From: Rhodospirillaceae bacterium
Lineage (GTDB): Bacteria; Pseudomonadota; Alphaproteobacteria; Kiloniellales; DSM-21159
NCBI GenBank assembly: GCA_006969625.1
Contig: CP030885.1
Location: 2,491,430 to 2,555,429, forward strand
Direction of reading: 5' to 3'
Length of the DNA: 64,000 nt
Numbering within the stretch: the stretch's first letter is position 1; every line of letters begins with the position of its first letter. Position numbers and translations under genes: made by a program. A model generated the notes under the pieces. It was given only the letters and a program-made list of their open reading frames with translations. It did not search any database and was not told the origin of the DNA. This document shows positions 19,764 to 28,460 of this stretch, in pieces.

Positions 19764-20948
19764 CTACTCCGCCGCCAACACCGTCTCCAGCGCCGGCGTC
19801 TCGACCAGGCGCTCGATGACCATGCGCTGGAAGAGCTGGCTAGTCTTCTCGAACACCGGAGAGAAGACGGCACCGCCCATCGCCGGCGAGGCGCAGCCGC
19901 GGTGCAGGCGGCTGACGATGTCCATGTCTTCGACGTTGATCCCGGCGATGACCTCGGTGCGGTGCTCGCGCGCGGCTGCGTACTCCGGCTGCATGGCGGC
20001 GTCGCCGGCAAAGAACATGTAGAGCCGCTCCTTGGTGCTGTGCGGCCCGTCGGGCGTCAGCACGTAGGCGTACATGAAGTCGGCGTGCATCCCCAACATG
20101 ACGTTGGGAAAGACGCAGGGGTACTCGGCGCGGCGTAGCTCGCTTTCCGGCAGCCCTCGGAAGCTCGGCAGCGGCCCGTGCGGCGTCGGTGGCGCGAAGC
20201 CGGTGCTGCCGACGCCGACGAAGCGCGCGTGCAGCAGCTCGTAGGAGTAGCGGATTCCCGAGAAGCCGTTCAGGGTTGGATGCACCCACGGCAGGTGGTA
20301 GCGCTCGACGAAGTTCTCGATGCCCAGCTTCCAGTTGGCCGGCAGCACGAAGTCGCGGGTGGCACCCAGGCGCAGCTCGGCGAAGTCGTAGGCCGCCCAG
20401 CGCGCGCTCAGCGGCGCCAGGTCCTCGTCCAGCGAGGGCGCCATGGGATCGAGGTTGACGAAGACCAGCTTGGCCCAGACGGCGCAGCGCACCGGCTTCA
20501 GGCCATGCAGCGACCTGTCGAGGCTGGGCGAGTCGTGGATACCCTGGCCGCAGATGTGGGGCGTCTTGTGGAGTTGGCCGTCCAGACCGTAGGTCCAGGC
20601 GTGATAGGGGCAGGCGATCACCTTGCGCCGGCCCTTCTCCGTGACCAGCAGTGCGCCGCGGTGGCTGCAGATGTTGTGGAAGGCACGGATCTGGTCGCTC
20701 TCGTCGCGCACCAGCACCAGCGGGCGGCCGGCCACCTCGACCGGCTTAACGTCGCCGATGCGCGCCAACTCGTCCTCGGCGCCGACACAGACCCAAGACT
20801 TGGCGAAGATCCGCTCCTGCTCCAGGGCGTAGATTTCGGGGTCGTGGAACATGAAGCCCGGCAGCCCGCGCGCCTGCTCGACCGGCTGGGCGAGATGATC
20901 GCGCACCGAGGCGAGAACCGCAGGATCTACCGCAGAAGCAGGGGCCAT
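19764..20948 (-). CDS. Rieske-type aromatic ring-hydroxylating or demethylating oxygenase, alpha subunit
   Basis: A 394-residue oxygenase component. The Rieske 2Fe-2S cluster site is C94-x-H96 and C113-x2-H116 (ICSHRGAL and IACPYHAWTYG). The mononuclear iron site is in ENFVERYHLPWVHP (His218, His223), with a likely Asp in INVEDMDI. The single-subunit size and the NWKLGIENFVERYH motif resemble the choline, glycine betaine and stachydrine oxygenase branch as well as the aromatic one; the substrate is not decided by sequence. No reductase or ferredoxin gene adjoins. The start at 20948 is chosen because MAPASAVDP begins the conserved part; longer frames upstream are non-coding. Confidence 0.85.
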   Translation of the reverse strand: MAPASAVDPAVLASVRDHLAQPVEQARGLPGFMFHDPEIYALEQERIFAKSWVCVGAEDELARIGDVKPVEVAGRPLVLVRDESDQIRAFHNICSHRGALLVTEKGRRKVIACPYHAWTYGLDGQLHKTPHICGQGIHDSPSLDRSLHGLKPVRCAVWAKLVFVNLDPMAPSLDEDLAPLSARWAAYDFAELRLGATRDFVLPANWKLGIENFVERYHLPWVHPTLNGFSGIRYSYELLHARFVGVGSTGFAPPTPHGPLPSFRGLPESELRRAEYPCVFPNVMLGMHADFMYAYVLTPDGPHSTKERLYMFFAGDAAMQPEYAAAREHRTEVIAGINVEDMDIVSRLHRGCASPAMGGAVFSPVFEKTSQLFQRMVIERLVETPALETVLAAE

Positions 20949-21215
20949 GGACGTCGCGCTCCGGATCGAAAAGGCGGGGCGCGCCCGAGCGCACGCCCCG
21001 TCGATGGAACGCGATGATTTCCCCACGCCGCCAAACCGATCTGACGCGAAAGCGACCTCAGGATATGTGTTTTGCGACCAGCGACTTACCGCGCTGCACA
21101 GCTGTGTTCCACACGCCACAGCTGGTGAACTTCTGGTCTGTTTCAACAGCGTCAAGCCGGTGTCGCCGGCAGGCGATTGATAGAGACGCCGGCATACTCT
21201 TCGCCCGACCCGGCC

Positions 21216-21779
21216 TCAGTCGCTCTGCGCCGCCGTCGCCCGCTTGCGGGCGTAGCTGCGGCGCGCCTTGGCCCGGTTGCCGCAGGTCTCCATCTGGCAC
21301 CAACGCCGCCGTGCATTGCGGGTCTCGTCGAGGAAAAGCCAGCCGCAATCCATCCCCGGGCAGAGCTTGAGGCGCGCGACCTCGCGCGGATCGGCCAGAA
21401 TGCTCGCGGCCGAAACGGCGAGGAGTTGCAGCAGGCTCATGCCGGCAGGGGTCGGCAGAGGAGAACCCGGCCGCTGCACGATCGGCGCCCCCGCCGTGCC
21501 GGCAAGCACCTCATTGAGGCATGCCAGCCCGGACGCCGCGTCTTCGGTCGCCAGGAAGACCGCCCGCAGCCCACGGCGGAAGGCATGCAGCTCCGCCACC
21601 GATGCCGGCAGCGCCGGCTCCGGCAGGCCGAGCGCGCGCATCCAGAGCACCGCGTCCCGCAGCGTCTCCAGTTTCTCGTGCGCCACCGCCCCCTCGGCGG
21701 TCCAATCGGCGGTGTTCAGGAAGTCCAGCGCCAGACGCCCGGCGACGGGGCGCACCGGGTGCCCCTTGCTATAACTCAT
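21216..21779 (-). CDS. CGNR zinc-finger (ABATE-domain) regulator
   Basis: 187 residues. The N-terminal ABATE domain (GRLALDFLNTADW, about 15-110) is followed by the C-terminal CGNR treble-clef zinc finger: LKLCPGMDCGWLF, then RRRWCQMETCGNRAKARR, the four Cys and the CGNR signature that give the family its name. The family is thought to bind DNA as a stress-linked regulator. It is divergent from azlCD and their starts are only 60 bases apart, so it probably controls both itself and the exporter; the ACTC-N4-GAGT repeat at its own start could be an operator. Confidence 0.85.
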   Translation of the reverse strand: MSYSKGHPVRPVAGRLALDFLNTADWTAEGAVAHEKLETLRDAVLWMRALGLPEPALPASVAELHAFRRGLRAVFLATEDAASGLACLNEVLAGTAGAPIVQRPGSPLPTPAGMSLLQLLAVSAASILADPREVARLKLCPGMDCGWLFLDETRNARRRWCQMETCGNRAKARRSYARKRATAAQSD

Positions 21780-21804
21780 ACGAGTTTTCTAACCATTGTA
21801 GCGG

Positions 21805-21833
21805 TTGACAAGCAAGCGTCGAGGCGGTCTAAC
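21805..21833 (+). promoter_or_regulatory. azlCD promoter placing the transcript start at the azlC start codon
   Basis: TTGACA (21805-21810, perfect), a 17-base spacer and TCTAAC (21828-21833, four of six). The start codon of azlC is at 21840, six bases after the -10 box, just where transcription should begin, and no ribosome-binding sequence precedes it. The message is therefore probably leaderless. Confidence 0.5.
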
Positions 21834-21839
21834 CGACCG

Positions 21840-22568
21840 ATGGATAAACCGCGGACCGACACGCCGAGCGAGGCTGCCTCCGGCGGAATCTGCCTGAGCG
21901 GCGCTGGCGTCCGCCTGGGCCTGCGCCGTCTGCTGCCGGTCTCCCTCTTCGTCGTGCCCTTTGGCCTGGCGTTCGGGGCAGCGGCGATCGAGCAGGGCAT
22001 GACCGCCGCGCAGGCACTGGTCATGAGCGCTCTTGTCTTCGCCGGCGCCTCGCAGTTCGCCGCCCTCGACCTGTGGGGCGAGACCTTGCCCTTCCTCTCG
22101 CTGGCGCTGGTCGTCCTGGCGGTGAATGCCCGGCACATCATCCTCGGCGCCGCCCTGTCGCCCTGGGTCAACGCCCTATCGCGTAGCAAGCGCATCCTCG
22201 CGCTGTCGCTGATGAGCGATGCCAACTTCGCCGACAGCCATGCCGCCTTCAGAGGCGGCATCCGCGACGTCGGCGTCCTGCTGGGCGGCGGCCTCATGCT
22301 CTGGACGAGTTGGATGATCGGAACCGGGGCCGGCGCGCTGGCCGGCTCCAGCCTGGGATCGCTCGACCGTTTCGGGGTCGATGTCGTTATGGCCGCCTTC
22401 TTCGCCGCCGTGGTCGTCGGCGGCCTCAAGACGCCGGCCAGCGTCGTGCCGGTTGTCGTCGCCTGTACGGTCGCCGTGGCCACGCTGCCCCTGCTGCCGG
22501 CCGGCTGGAACATCGTCGCCGCGGCGCTGTGCGGCGGCCTGGCCGGAGCCTTGCGCCGTGCCGGGTGA
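21840..22568 (+). CDS. azlC: Branched-chain amino acid exporter large subunit, AzlC family
   Basis: 242 residues, six to seven membrane helices. The family marks are the N-terminal GLRRLLPVSLFVVPFGLAFG, ALVFAGASQFAALDLWGE and the NARHIILGAAL segment. It forms a two-part exporter of leucine, isoleucine, valine or analogues with AzlD, whose gene overlaps the azlC end by 11 bases. The start at 21840 is taken because the protein then begins as in relatives; the upstream frame is antisense to the CGNR gene. It is divergent from the CGNR regulator gene. Confidence 0.92.
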   Translation: MDKPRTDTPSEAASGGICLSGAGVRLGLRRLLPVSLFVVPFGLAFGAAAIEQGMTAAQALVMSALVFAGASQFAALDLWGETLPFLSLALVVLAVNARHIILGAALSPWVNALSRSKRILALSLMSDANFADSHAAFRGGIRDVGVLLGGGLMLWTSWMIGTGAGALAGSSLGSLDRFGVDVVMAAFFAAVVVGGLKTPASVVPVVVACTVAVATLPLLPAGWNIVAAALCGGLAGALRRAG

Positions 22569-22863
22569 GCTTGCCGCCTACGCAGCCATCCTGATGATGG
22601 CGGCGGTCACCCTGGCCACCCGACTGCTGGGTGCCGCCTTCATGGAGCGGGTCTCCGCCTCGCCGCGCGTCGAGCGCTTCCTCGAGGCGCTCTCCTCGTC
22701 GGTCTTGGCGGCCGTGGTGGCGACAGTCGTGGCGCAGGGCGGCCTGCGCGAGGCCGCCGCGGTCGCGCTGGCCGCGCTTGTCATGCTGAGCGTGAAGAGC
22801 GCCATCTGGGCCATGCTCGCCGGTATGGGTGCCGCCGCGCTCTGGACGGCGTTGCTGGGCTGA
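22558..22863 (+). CDS. azlD: Branched-chain amino acid exporter small subunit, AzlD family
   Basis: 101 residues with four hydrophobic segments (AAILMMAAVTLATRLLGA, SSVLAAVVATVVAQ, AAVALAALVMLSVKSAI and a last short one), the usual AzlD size. The TRLLGAAFMERV segment after the first helix is typical. The gene starts with GTG at 22558 inside azlC, so translation is coupled. The two proteins are needed together for export through the inner membrane. Confidence 0.88.
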   Translation: MPGELAAYAAILMMAAVTLATRLLGAAFMERVSASPRVERFLEALSSSVLAAVVATVVAQGGLREAAAVALAALVMLSVKSAIWAMLAGMGAAALWTALLG

Positions 22864-22873
22864 CGCCAGCCAC

Positions 22874-24352
22874 CTAGCCCAACCCGAGACGCCGCAGCGC
22901 GGCGGCGCCGCCGCCTTCGCGGGCGCGCTTGGCCAGCGCCTTGACGTCGGCGCTCATGACGATGGAGTTCTTGGCGACGTAGGCCTCGTGGTTCTTCTCG
23001 ATGTCGTCGAGGACGTAGCGATAGTTGACCATCAGGCCGGCGGCCTGGCGCAGGCCCTTGGGCGAGGTGTCACCCAGCCAGTTGATGCGTTCCAGCCGCG
23101 CCCCGTTGCGCAGATGGAAGCGGGCGACCGGGTCGAGCGGCGCGCCGTCGTCGCGCTTCTCGGTGAAGTAGCGGGCGGCAAGGCGCATCAGCGGGCCTTC
23201 CAGCGCCTTGACCGTCACCTCGTCGGTTGGCCAGTCGGGCCGCTCCAGCACGGCGCGCAGCGCCTCGGCCGTGTCGTCGCTGCCGCCGAGCGCCCGCAGG
23301 CCGCCGCGCTCGTCCTCGCTCATCGCCTGCTCCAGCACCTCGGCCGACTGCGCATCCAGCCACTTGCGCAGGCCCGGCACCGGCGAGAGCGTGGCGAAGG
23401 TCTTCAGGTTGGGCAGATCCTCGCTGAGCCGCCGCACCACCAGCTTGATCAGGTAGTCGCCGAAGGCGATGCCCTGTAGCCCGCGCTGGGTGTTGGAGAT
23501 GGAATAGAAGATCGCCGTATCCGCCTCGCCCGGGTCGGACAGCGGCGCGTCCTCGTCGAGCAGCGACTGCACCGACCCGGCGATGCCCTTGACCAGTGCC
23601 ACCTCGACGAAGGCGAGCGGCTCGTCCGGCATGCGCGGATGGAACAGCGCGAAGCAGCGGCGGTCGGAGTCCAGCCGATTGCGCAGGTCGTCCCAACTGC
23701 GAATCTCGTGCACCGCCTCGTAGGCGATCAGCTTCTCCAGCAGCGCGGCCGGCGAGTTCCAGTCGATCCGCCGGAGGTCGAGGAAGCCGACGTCGAACCA
23801 GGAGGTCAGCAGTTCGTAGAGATCGCTGTCCAGGCCGCGCAGCCAGGCGTCCTGGCGGGCAATTGGCAGCAGGTCGGCGCGCAGGTCGGCGAGGAACTTG
23901 ACCCCTTCCGGCAGGCCGTTGAACTGGGTCAGCAGCTTGACGCGTGGCGGTACCAGCGCCTGGCGCAGCTCGAGCTGTGCAGCCAGACGCGCCTCCTCGT
24001 CCGGGGCCATGCCGTAGTCCGCCATGGCCTTCTCGACCGCCATCTGGTCGGTCGCGAAGCGGCCGGCGAGCACCTGCAGGAAGGTGCGCCGCCCTTCCGT
24101 ATCGAGCTGCAGGTAGGTGCGGCCCAGCTCCGCCGCGCGGGCGCGTGCCGCCACCTCGCCGCCGCGCGCCTGGAGGCACTCGGCCATCAGCCGTTCCAGG
24201 GATTCCGGGTCGCGCGCGGCGTTGGCCGGCAACGCGATGCCGACCGAGCGCGCCGCCGTCGCCGCGATGTCGCGCCAGGCGGTGCTCAGGTTGCCGAAGG
24301 TGCGCTCGAAGAAGCTTTCCTTGACGGCCTGCTGCTGGTCGCTCGTCGCCAT
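22874..24352 (-). CDS. matA: Malonyl-CoA decarboxylase
   Basis: 492 residues; converts malonyl-CoA to acetyl-CoA and CO2. The N-terminal helical domain (about 80-190) and the GNAT-like catalytic domain are both present, including DLRRIDWNSPAALLEKLIAY, FALFHPRMPDEPLAFVEVAL, and FYSISNTQRGLQGIAFGDYL with the conserved Ser, then LSPVPGLRKWL. Its neighbours make the pathway: a TRAP transporter upstream in the same direction and malonyl-CoA synthetase across the divergent promoter. The start at 24352 begins MATSDQQQAVKESFFERTFG, with a GGGGG ribosome site upstream, 26 bases after the transporter gene. Confidence 0.95.
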   Translation of the reverse strand: MATSDQQQAVKESFFERTFGNLSTAWRDIAATAARSVGIALPANAARDPESLERLMAECLQARGGEVAARARAAELGRTYLQLDTEGRRTFLQVLAGRFATDQMAVEKAMADYGMAPDEEARLAAQLELRQALVPPRVKLLTQFNGLPEGVKFLADLRADLLPIARQDAWLRGLDSDLYELLTSWFDVGFLDLRRIDWNSPAALLEKLIAYEAVHEIRSWDDLRNRLDSDRRCFALFHPRMPDEPLAFVEVALVKGIAGSVQSLLDEDAPLSDPGEADTAIFYSISNTQRGLQGIAFGDYLIKLVVRRLSEDLPNLKTFATLSPVPGLRKWLDAQSAEVLEQAMSEDERGGLRALGGSDDTAEALRAVLERPDWPTDEVTVKALEGPLMRLAARYFTEKRDDGAPLDPVARFHLRNGARLERINWLGDTSPKGLRQAAGLMVNYRYVLDDIEKNHEAYVAKNSIVMSADVKALAKRAREGGGAAALRRLGLG

Positions 24353-24378
24353 GACCCCCTTACCCCTAGCTCGCGCGG

Positions 24379-25710
24379 CTATTTGATCGCGGGTCCCATC
24401 ACCAGGTCTGGAAGCCACGTGGCAATGCCCGGGAAGACGCACAAGAGCACGATGGCGACCACCATGCAGCCGACGTAGGGCAGCGAGCCCTTGAGGATCG
24501 TCTGCAGCTTGATGTCCGGCGCAATGCCGTTGATGACGTAGAGGTTGAGGCCGACCGGGGGGCTGATCAAGCCGATCTCCATGTTGATGGTCAGCACCAC
24601 CGCGAACCAATAGGGGTCGAAGCCGGCCGCCGCCACGATCGGCAGAAGGATCGGTGCCGCCATCAGGATCACCGCGACAGGCGGCAGGAAGAAGCCGGCG
24701 ATCAACAGGAAGATGTTGATGGCGAACATCAGCACCCAGCGGTTGACGTCGAGCTGGGTGATCCACTCGGCGATCGACTGGGTGATGAAGAGGCTGGAGA
24801 GCATGTAGCTGAACAGGCCGGAGGCGCCGATGATCAAGAGGATCATCACCGACTCCTTGGTGCAGTCGCGCAGCACCGTCCACAGCGCCGTGGCCTGCCA
24901 CATGCGGTAGACGACGACCGCCACGACGATGACCAGCAGGGCGCCCACCGCCGCCGTCTCCGACGGCGTAGCCACGCCGCCGTAGAGCGCGAAGAGCACG
25001 CCCAGGATGATGGCGACGAAGGGGATGACGCGCGGCAGGGCGGCGAACTTCTGCGCCCAGGTGTAGACTGTCGGGCTCAGCACCTCGCCGGCGCCCTTGC
25101 GCCAGGTGTCGTAGATCGACCAGGCCATGAACAGGCCGACCAGCATCAATCCAGGCAGCGCCCCGGCGAGGAACAGCCGGCCGATCGAGGTCTCGGTCGC
25201 GATGCCGTAGACGATCATCGTCACGCTTGGCGGGATCAGGATCCCCAGCGTGCCGCCGGCGGCGATCGATCCCGACGCGACCGTGTCCGGATAGCCGCGC
25301 TTGCGCATCTCCGGGATGCCCATCTTGCCGATCGCCGCGCAGGTCGCCGGCGAGGAACCGGAGAGTGCCGAGAAGATGGCGCAAGCGCCCAGGTTGGAGA
25401 CGACGAGGCCGCCCGGCACCCGGGTCAGCCAGCGCTCCAGAGCCTCGTAAAGGTCGCTGCCGGCCCGGCTGGAGGCCACCGCCGCGCCCATCAGGATGAA
25501 CATCGGGATCGACAGCAGGGCGAAGTTGTTGAGCTTGCCGAAGAGGATCTCCGGCAGCAGCGTCACCGACATCCAGCCGTTCCAGTCGAAGGCCCAGATG
25601 AAGCCGATCGAGACGACGATCAGCCCCATGGCCACGGAGATGCCGGAGAAGAGGACGACGATGGTGGCCAGGGCGACCAGGGCGCCGAGCGTCAGCGGAT
25701 CGAGTTCCAT
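24379..25710 (-). CDS. dctM: TRAP transporter large permease, DctM family
   Basis: 443 residues with about 11-12 membrane helices and the family marks GISVAMGLIVVSIG, then SIPMFILMGAAV and SGSSPATCAAIGKMGIPEM. It is the Na+-coupled channel part of a TRAP transporter, in the inner membrane with DctQ. By position with malonyl-CoA decarboxylase and the divergent matB, it is the matM of a malonate system. It starts 15 bases past dctQ. Confidence 0.95.
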   Translation of the reverse strand: MELDPLTLGALVALATIVVLFSGISVAMGLIVVSIGFIWAFDWNGWMSVTLLPEILFGKLNNFALLSIPMFILMGAAVASSRAGSDLYEALERWLTRVPGGLVVSNLGACAIFSALSGSSPATCAAIGKMGIPEMRKRGYPDTVASGSIAAGGTLGILIPPSVTMIVYGIATETSIGRLFLAGALPGLMLVGLFMAWSIYDTWRKGAGEVLSPTVYTWAQKFAALPRVIPFVAIILGVLFALYGGVATPSETAAVGALLVIVVAVVVYRMWQATALWTVLRDCTKESVMILLIIGASGLFSYMLSSLFITQSIAEWITQLDVNRWVLMFAINIFLLIAGFFLPPVAVILMAAPILLPIVAAAGFDPYWFAVVLTINMEIGLISPPVGLNLYVINGIAPDIKLQTILKGSLPYVGCMVVAIVLLCVFPGIATWLPDLVMGPAIK

Positions 25711-25725
25711 GGATGCGGTTCCGGC

Positions 25726-26286
25726 TCAGCGCGGCAGGTCGCGGGTGGCGGCCTCGGCCGCGGCGGCGGTGCCGAGCGCGTCCTCCGGCAGGTCGAAGGG
25801 CCGCGCGTGCCCGGTCAACAGCGCCAGGATGTCGGCGACGTACTGCAGCGCCATCAGCCCAAAGCCGATCGGCACGGCCGCATAGGGGATGTCGAGGGGC
25901 ACGCCCCACACCGTATCGGAGACCCAGCCGCCGGCCCAGGCCTCGTGCCACATGTGGAAGCCGTACCAGGCGAGCAGCAGGCTGACGGCCAGCGAAAGGG
26001 AATAGGTGAGGAGCGCCAGCGCCATGCGCGCGCGGCCGCGCAGATAGATCGGCAGCAGGTCGACGTTCACGTGGCCGCGCAGCCGCTGCACGTAGGGCAT
26101 CCCCAGCAGGGTCGCCGCCAGCATGCAGTAGGTGACGAACTCCGTCTGCCAGATGGTCGAGGCGTTCTCGACGTAGCGCAGGTAGACCATCTGGCAGACC
26201 ACCAGGATCGAGATGGCGATCATGGTGGCGGCCAGCACCCCGGTCAGGAACGAAATCCAGGAGACGAAACGCAGGAAGGCGGCCAT
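25726..26286 (-). CDS. dctQ: TRAP transporter small permease, DctQ family
   Basis: 186 residues with four membrane helices (FVSWISFLTGVLAATMIAIS first) and the LRGHVNVDLLP motif of the family. The start at 26286 is chosen over the longer one at 26328 because AAGGGGA stands just before it and the protein then starts with the helix. It joins the binding protein and DctM into one transporter. Confidence 0.92.
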   Translation of the reverse strand: MAAFLRFVSWISFLTGVLAATMIAISILVVCQMVYLRYVENASTIWQTEFVTYCMLAATLLGMPYVQRLRGHVNVDLLPIYLRGRARMALALLTYSLSLAVSLLLAWYGFHMWHEAWAGGWVSDTVWGVPLDIPYAAVPIGFGLMALQYVADILALLTGHARPFDLPEDALGTAAAAEAATRDLPR

Positions 26287-26414
26287 CGGGTCCCCTTCGG
26301 AACGGGCGTGGGCTCGGGCAACGGCCACTCGGCCAATCGTGGCGCGGCCGGCGGCAGACGCGCGGGCCCGGGCGGCACGGCACCCGGGCCCCTCGCCTCA
26401 GGCGCGGGGGGCGC

Positions 26415-27410
26415 CTAGTCGACCGACAGCGCCAGGTCGAGCAGGCGCTGACCGTCCGGCACCTCCTCGAGGAAGGCCTTGTAGGAGGACTCCGTGGCGA
26501 TGTCGCGCCAGGCGTTGAAGTTCTCCTCGGTCATCTCGGCGATCTCCACGCCGTTCTCGGAGAAGACGCGTCGGGCGTTGGCGTCCTGACCCTTGGCCTC
26601 CTCAGCGTAGAAGGCTTCGGCCTTCGCGGCCCCTGCCTCCAGGGCGGCGCGCTGCTCGTCGCTCAGGCGCTCCCAGGTGCGCATGGAGATCAGCACCGGC
26701 TGGTACATGAACCAGAGCGCGTAGTCGCCGACCGGGGTGAAGCAGGACACCTGCTCGTAGATCCGGTAGGACACGAAGCTGGACGAGCTGGTGTTGGCGG
26801 CGTCCAGCACCCCGGTCTGCATCGCGTTGTAGATCTCCGAGGAAGCCATCGAGGCGATCGAGGCGCCGGCCGCTGCCAGCATCTGCTCGAAGGACTTGCC
26901 GGCGGCGCGGGTCTGCAGGCCCTGGACGTCCTCCGGTGCGGTGATGCACTTGTCCTTCCCGGCGAAGCCGCCGGCCAGATAGCCGTCGACCAGGATCTTC
27001 ACCCCATCCTCTTCGGCGATCTGCTTGAGCTCGTCCATGAACGCCGATTCGTTGAGGCGGGCGGCATGATCGTGGCTCTTCACCAGCCCCGGCATCAGGG
27101 TCAGGTTGAACTCGGGGTGGATGCCGCCGGCATAGGCCAGCGGGAAAACGGTCATGTCGAGCTGGCCGCGGCTGGTCGGCTGCCACTGTTCGCGCGCCTT
27201 GAACAGGCTCTGGGTCGGGAAGATCTGGATCTCCAACCCGACGTCGGCCTCCTCGACATGGTTCTTGATGATCTCCGCCACCTTGTGGCGGACATCGGCG
27301 GTCGACCACTGGTGCGACAGGCGCAGAGTGGTCTGGGCTTCGGCGGCGCCGCTGAAGCCGACCGAGGCGAGCAGCGCCACCGCGGCGGCGCCGGTCAGGA
27401 TCTTGCGCAT
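26415..27410 (-). CDS. dctP: TRAP transporter substrate-binding protein, DctP family
   Basis: 331 residues with a Sec signal peptide (MRKILTGAAAVALLASVGF, cut probably after AEA) and a mature binding protein of DctP type: LRLSHQWSTADVRHKVAEI, then IFPTQSLFKAREQWQPTSRG and DALQT-like positions with conserved Arg for a carboxylate ligand. The context (malonyl-CoA decarboxylase, MatR-like regulator, malonyl-CoA synthetase) points to malonate. It is the first gene of the leftward arm of the malonate divergon, with its promoter region holding the MatR-type repeat. Confidence 0.93.
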   Translation of the reverse strand: MRKILTGAAAVALLASVGFSGAAEAQTTLRLSHQWSTADVRHKVAEIIKNHVEEADVGLEIQIFPTQSLFKAREQWQPTSRGQLDMTVFPLAYAGGIHPEFNLTLMPGLVKSHDHAARLNESAFMDELKQIAEEDGVKILVDGYLAGGFAGKDKCITAPEDVQGLQTRAAGKSFEQMLAAAGASIASMASSEIYNAMQTGVLDAANTSSSSFVSYRIYEQVSCFTPVGDYALWFMYQPVLISMRTWERLSDEQRAALEAGAAKAEAFYAEEAKGQDANARRVFSENGVEIAEMTEENFNAWRDIATESSYKAFLEEVPDGQRLLDLALSVD

Positions 27411-27576
27411 TTCCTCCCTATCCTTCCTTTTGCTGCGCCCACTGGCCCATCGTTCGTGGATGGTCTGTGCCGCGGGCACGCGTGTCCGCTGGAGCAGGTT
27501 CGTGTCGCACAGCCACTCGGCGGAGCAAGCTCCTTGCGCGGTAAGCCGTGCCGACGCAGGGATCCTAGCCTGATGT

Positions 27577-27599
27577 ATACAAGAACGCAATTCTTGTAT
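27577..27599. promoter_or_regulatory. MatR-type operator, inverted repeat
   Basis: ATACAAGAA (27577-27585) and TTCTTGTAT (27591-27599) are a perfect 9-base inverted repeat with a 5-base centre. The half-site TCTTGTAT equals the left half of the published MatR target (TCTTGTATACACGA) of Rhizobium. The site lies between dctP and matR and is 160-190 bases from both starts. Confidence 0.75.
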
Positions 27600-27612
27600 G
27601 CACCGCGGCGTC

Positions 27613-27622
27613 TCTTGTATAT
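27613..27622. promoter_or_regulatory. Second MatR-type half-site
   Basis: TCTTGTATAT is a third copy of the half-site, 14 bases to the right of the full inverted repeat. Its right half is not conserved, so it may be a weak second site for the regulator. Confidence 0.5.
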
Positions 27623-27761
27623 CTTCGCCCACCTACGAAGGCGTCGTGCAAGACTGCCTGCTGTGATGCGGGCGGCCGCTGTCGGTCAACCAGCGGCGGG
27701 AGCGCGGCCGGCGCACACCAGACCGGCCGGGCCACGGCCGGGGAACCGGGAGGAGAGCGAG

Positions 27762-28460
27762 GTGGCCGCGGAACGCCGCGCCGACCGCATCCGGCAGAGC
27801 CTGGAGCAGGACATCGTCACCGGCGCGCTGCCGCCCGGGGCGCGCCTGGACGAGGTTCGCCTCGCCGAGCGCTTCGAGGTGTCGCGCACGCCGGTGCGCG
27901 AGGCCCTGATGCAGCTCGCCGCCAGCGGCCTGGTCGACATCCGTCCGCGCCAGGGCGCACTGGTCGCGGCGCTGGGCCTGAAGCGCATGGTCGAGATGTT
28001 CGAGGTGATGGCCGAGATGGAAGGGCTGTGCGCCCGCCTCGCCGCGCGCCGCATGAGCGCCGCCGAACGCGCCGACCTGCAGCGCCTGCACGCCGATACC
28101 CGACGCTTCGTCGAGGCCGACGACCCGGACGCCTACTATGCGGCCAACCTGGATTTTCACGAGGCGATCTACGCCGGGAGTCACAACGCCTTCCTGGCCG
28201 AGCAGACGCGCGGACTGCGCCAGCGCCTGACTCCCTACCGACGCATCCAGCTCCGCCGCCAGGGTCGCCTGACCGACAGCTTCGCCGAGCACGAGGCCGT
28301 GGTGCAGGCAATCTGCGCCGGCGACGCCGAGCAGGCCGAGCGACTGCTGGCCAAACATGTCACGGTGCAGGGCGGCGCCTTCACCGATTTCCTGACGACG
28401 CTGCCGGAGGCCGGCGGACAGGCGGCCGAACTGGCGCGCACACACCGCAGTACGGGATGA
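27762..28460 (+). CDS. matR: GntR-family regulator, FCD domain, MatR-like
   Basis: 232 residues: a winged helix-turn-helix (about 5-70, LEQDIVTGALPPGARLDEVR, then FEVSRTPVREALMQLAASG) and an all-helical FCD effector domain with the metal-binding His and Asp positions (FHEAIYAGSHN, EHEAVVQAI). The GTG at 27762 is chosen because AGGAG stands 6 bases upstream; an earlier ATG at 27666 would add a low-complexity lead. It sits between the transporter and matB and overlaps matB by four bases. By analogy with rhizobial MatR it represses or activates the malonate genes in response to malonate. Confidence 0.85.
   Translation: MAAERRADRIRQSLEQDIVTGALPPGARLDEVRLAERFEVSRTPVREALMQLAASGLVDIRPRQGALVAALGLKRMVEMFEVMAEMEGLCARLAARRMSAAERADLQRLHADTRRFVEADDPDAYYAANLDFHEAIYAGSHNAFLAEQTRGLRQRLTPYRRIQLRRQGRLTDSFAEHEAVVQAICAGDAEQAERLLAKHVTVQGGAFTDFLTTLPEAGGQAAELARTHRSTG

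Noticed and set aside
22874..26383. An open frame of 1169 codons on the minus strand covering malonyl-CoA decarboxylase and the TRAP permeases
   Set aside because: Only the last 492 codons are the decarboxylase; the rest is an off-frame read of the dctM and dctQ genes, which are clearly coded in other frames. High G+C leaves few stops.
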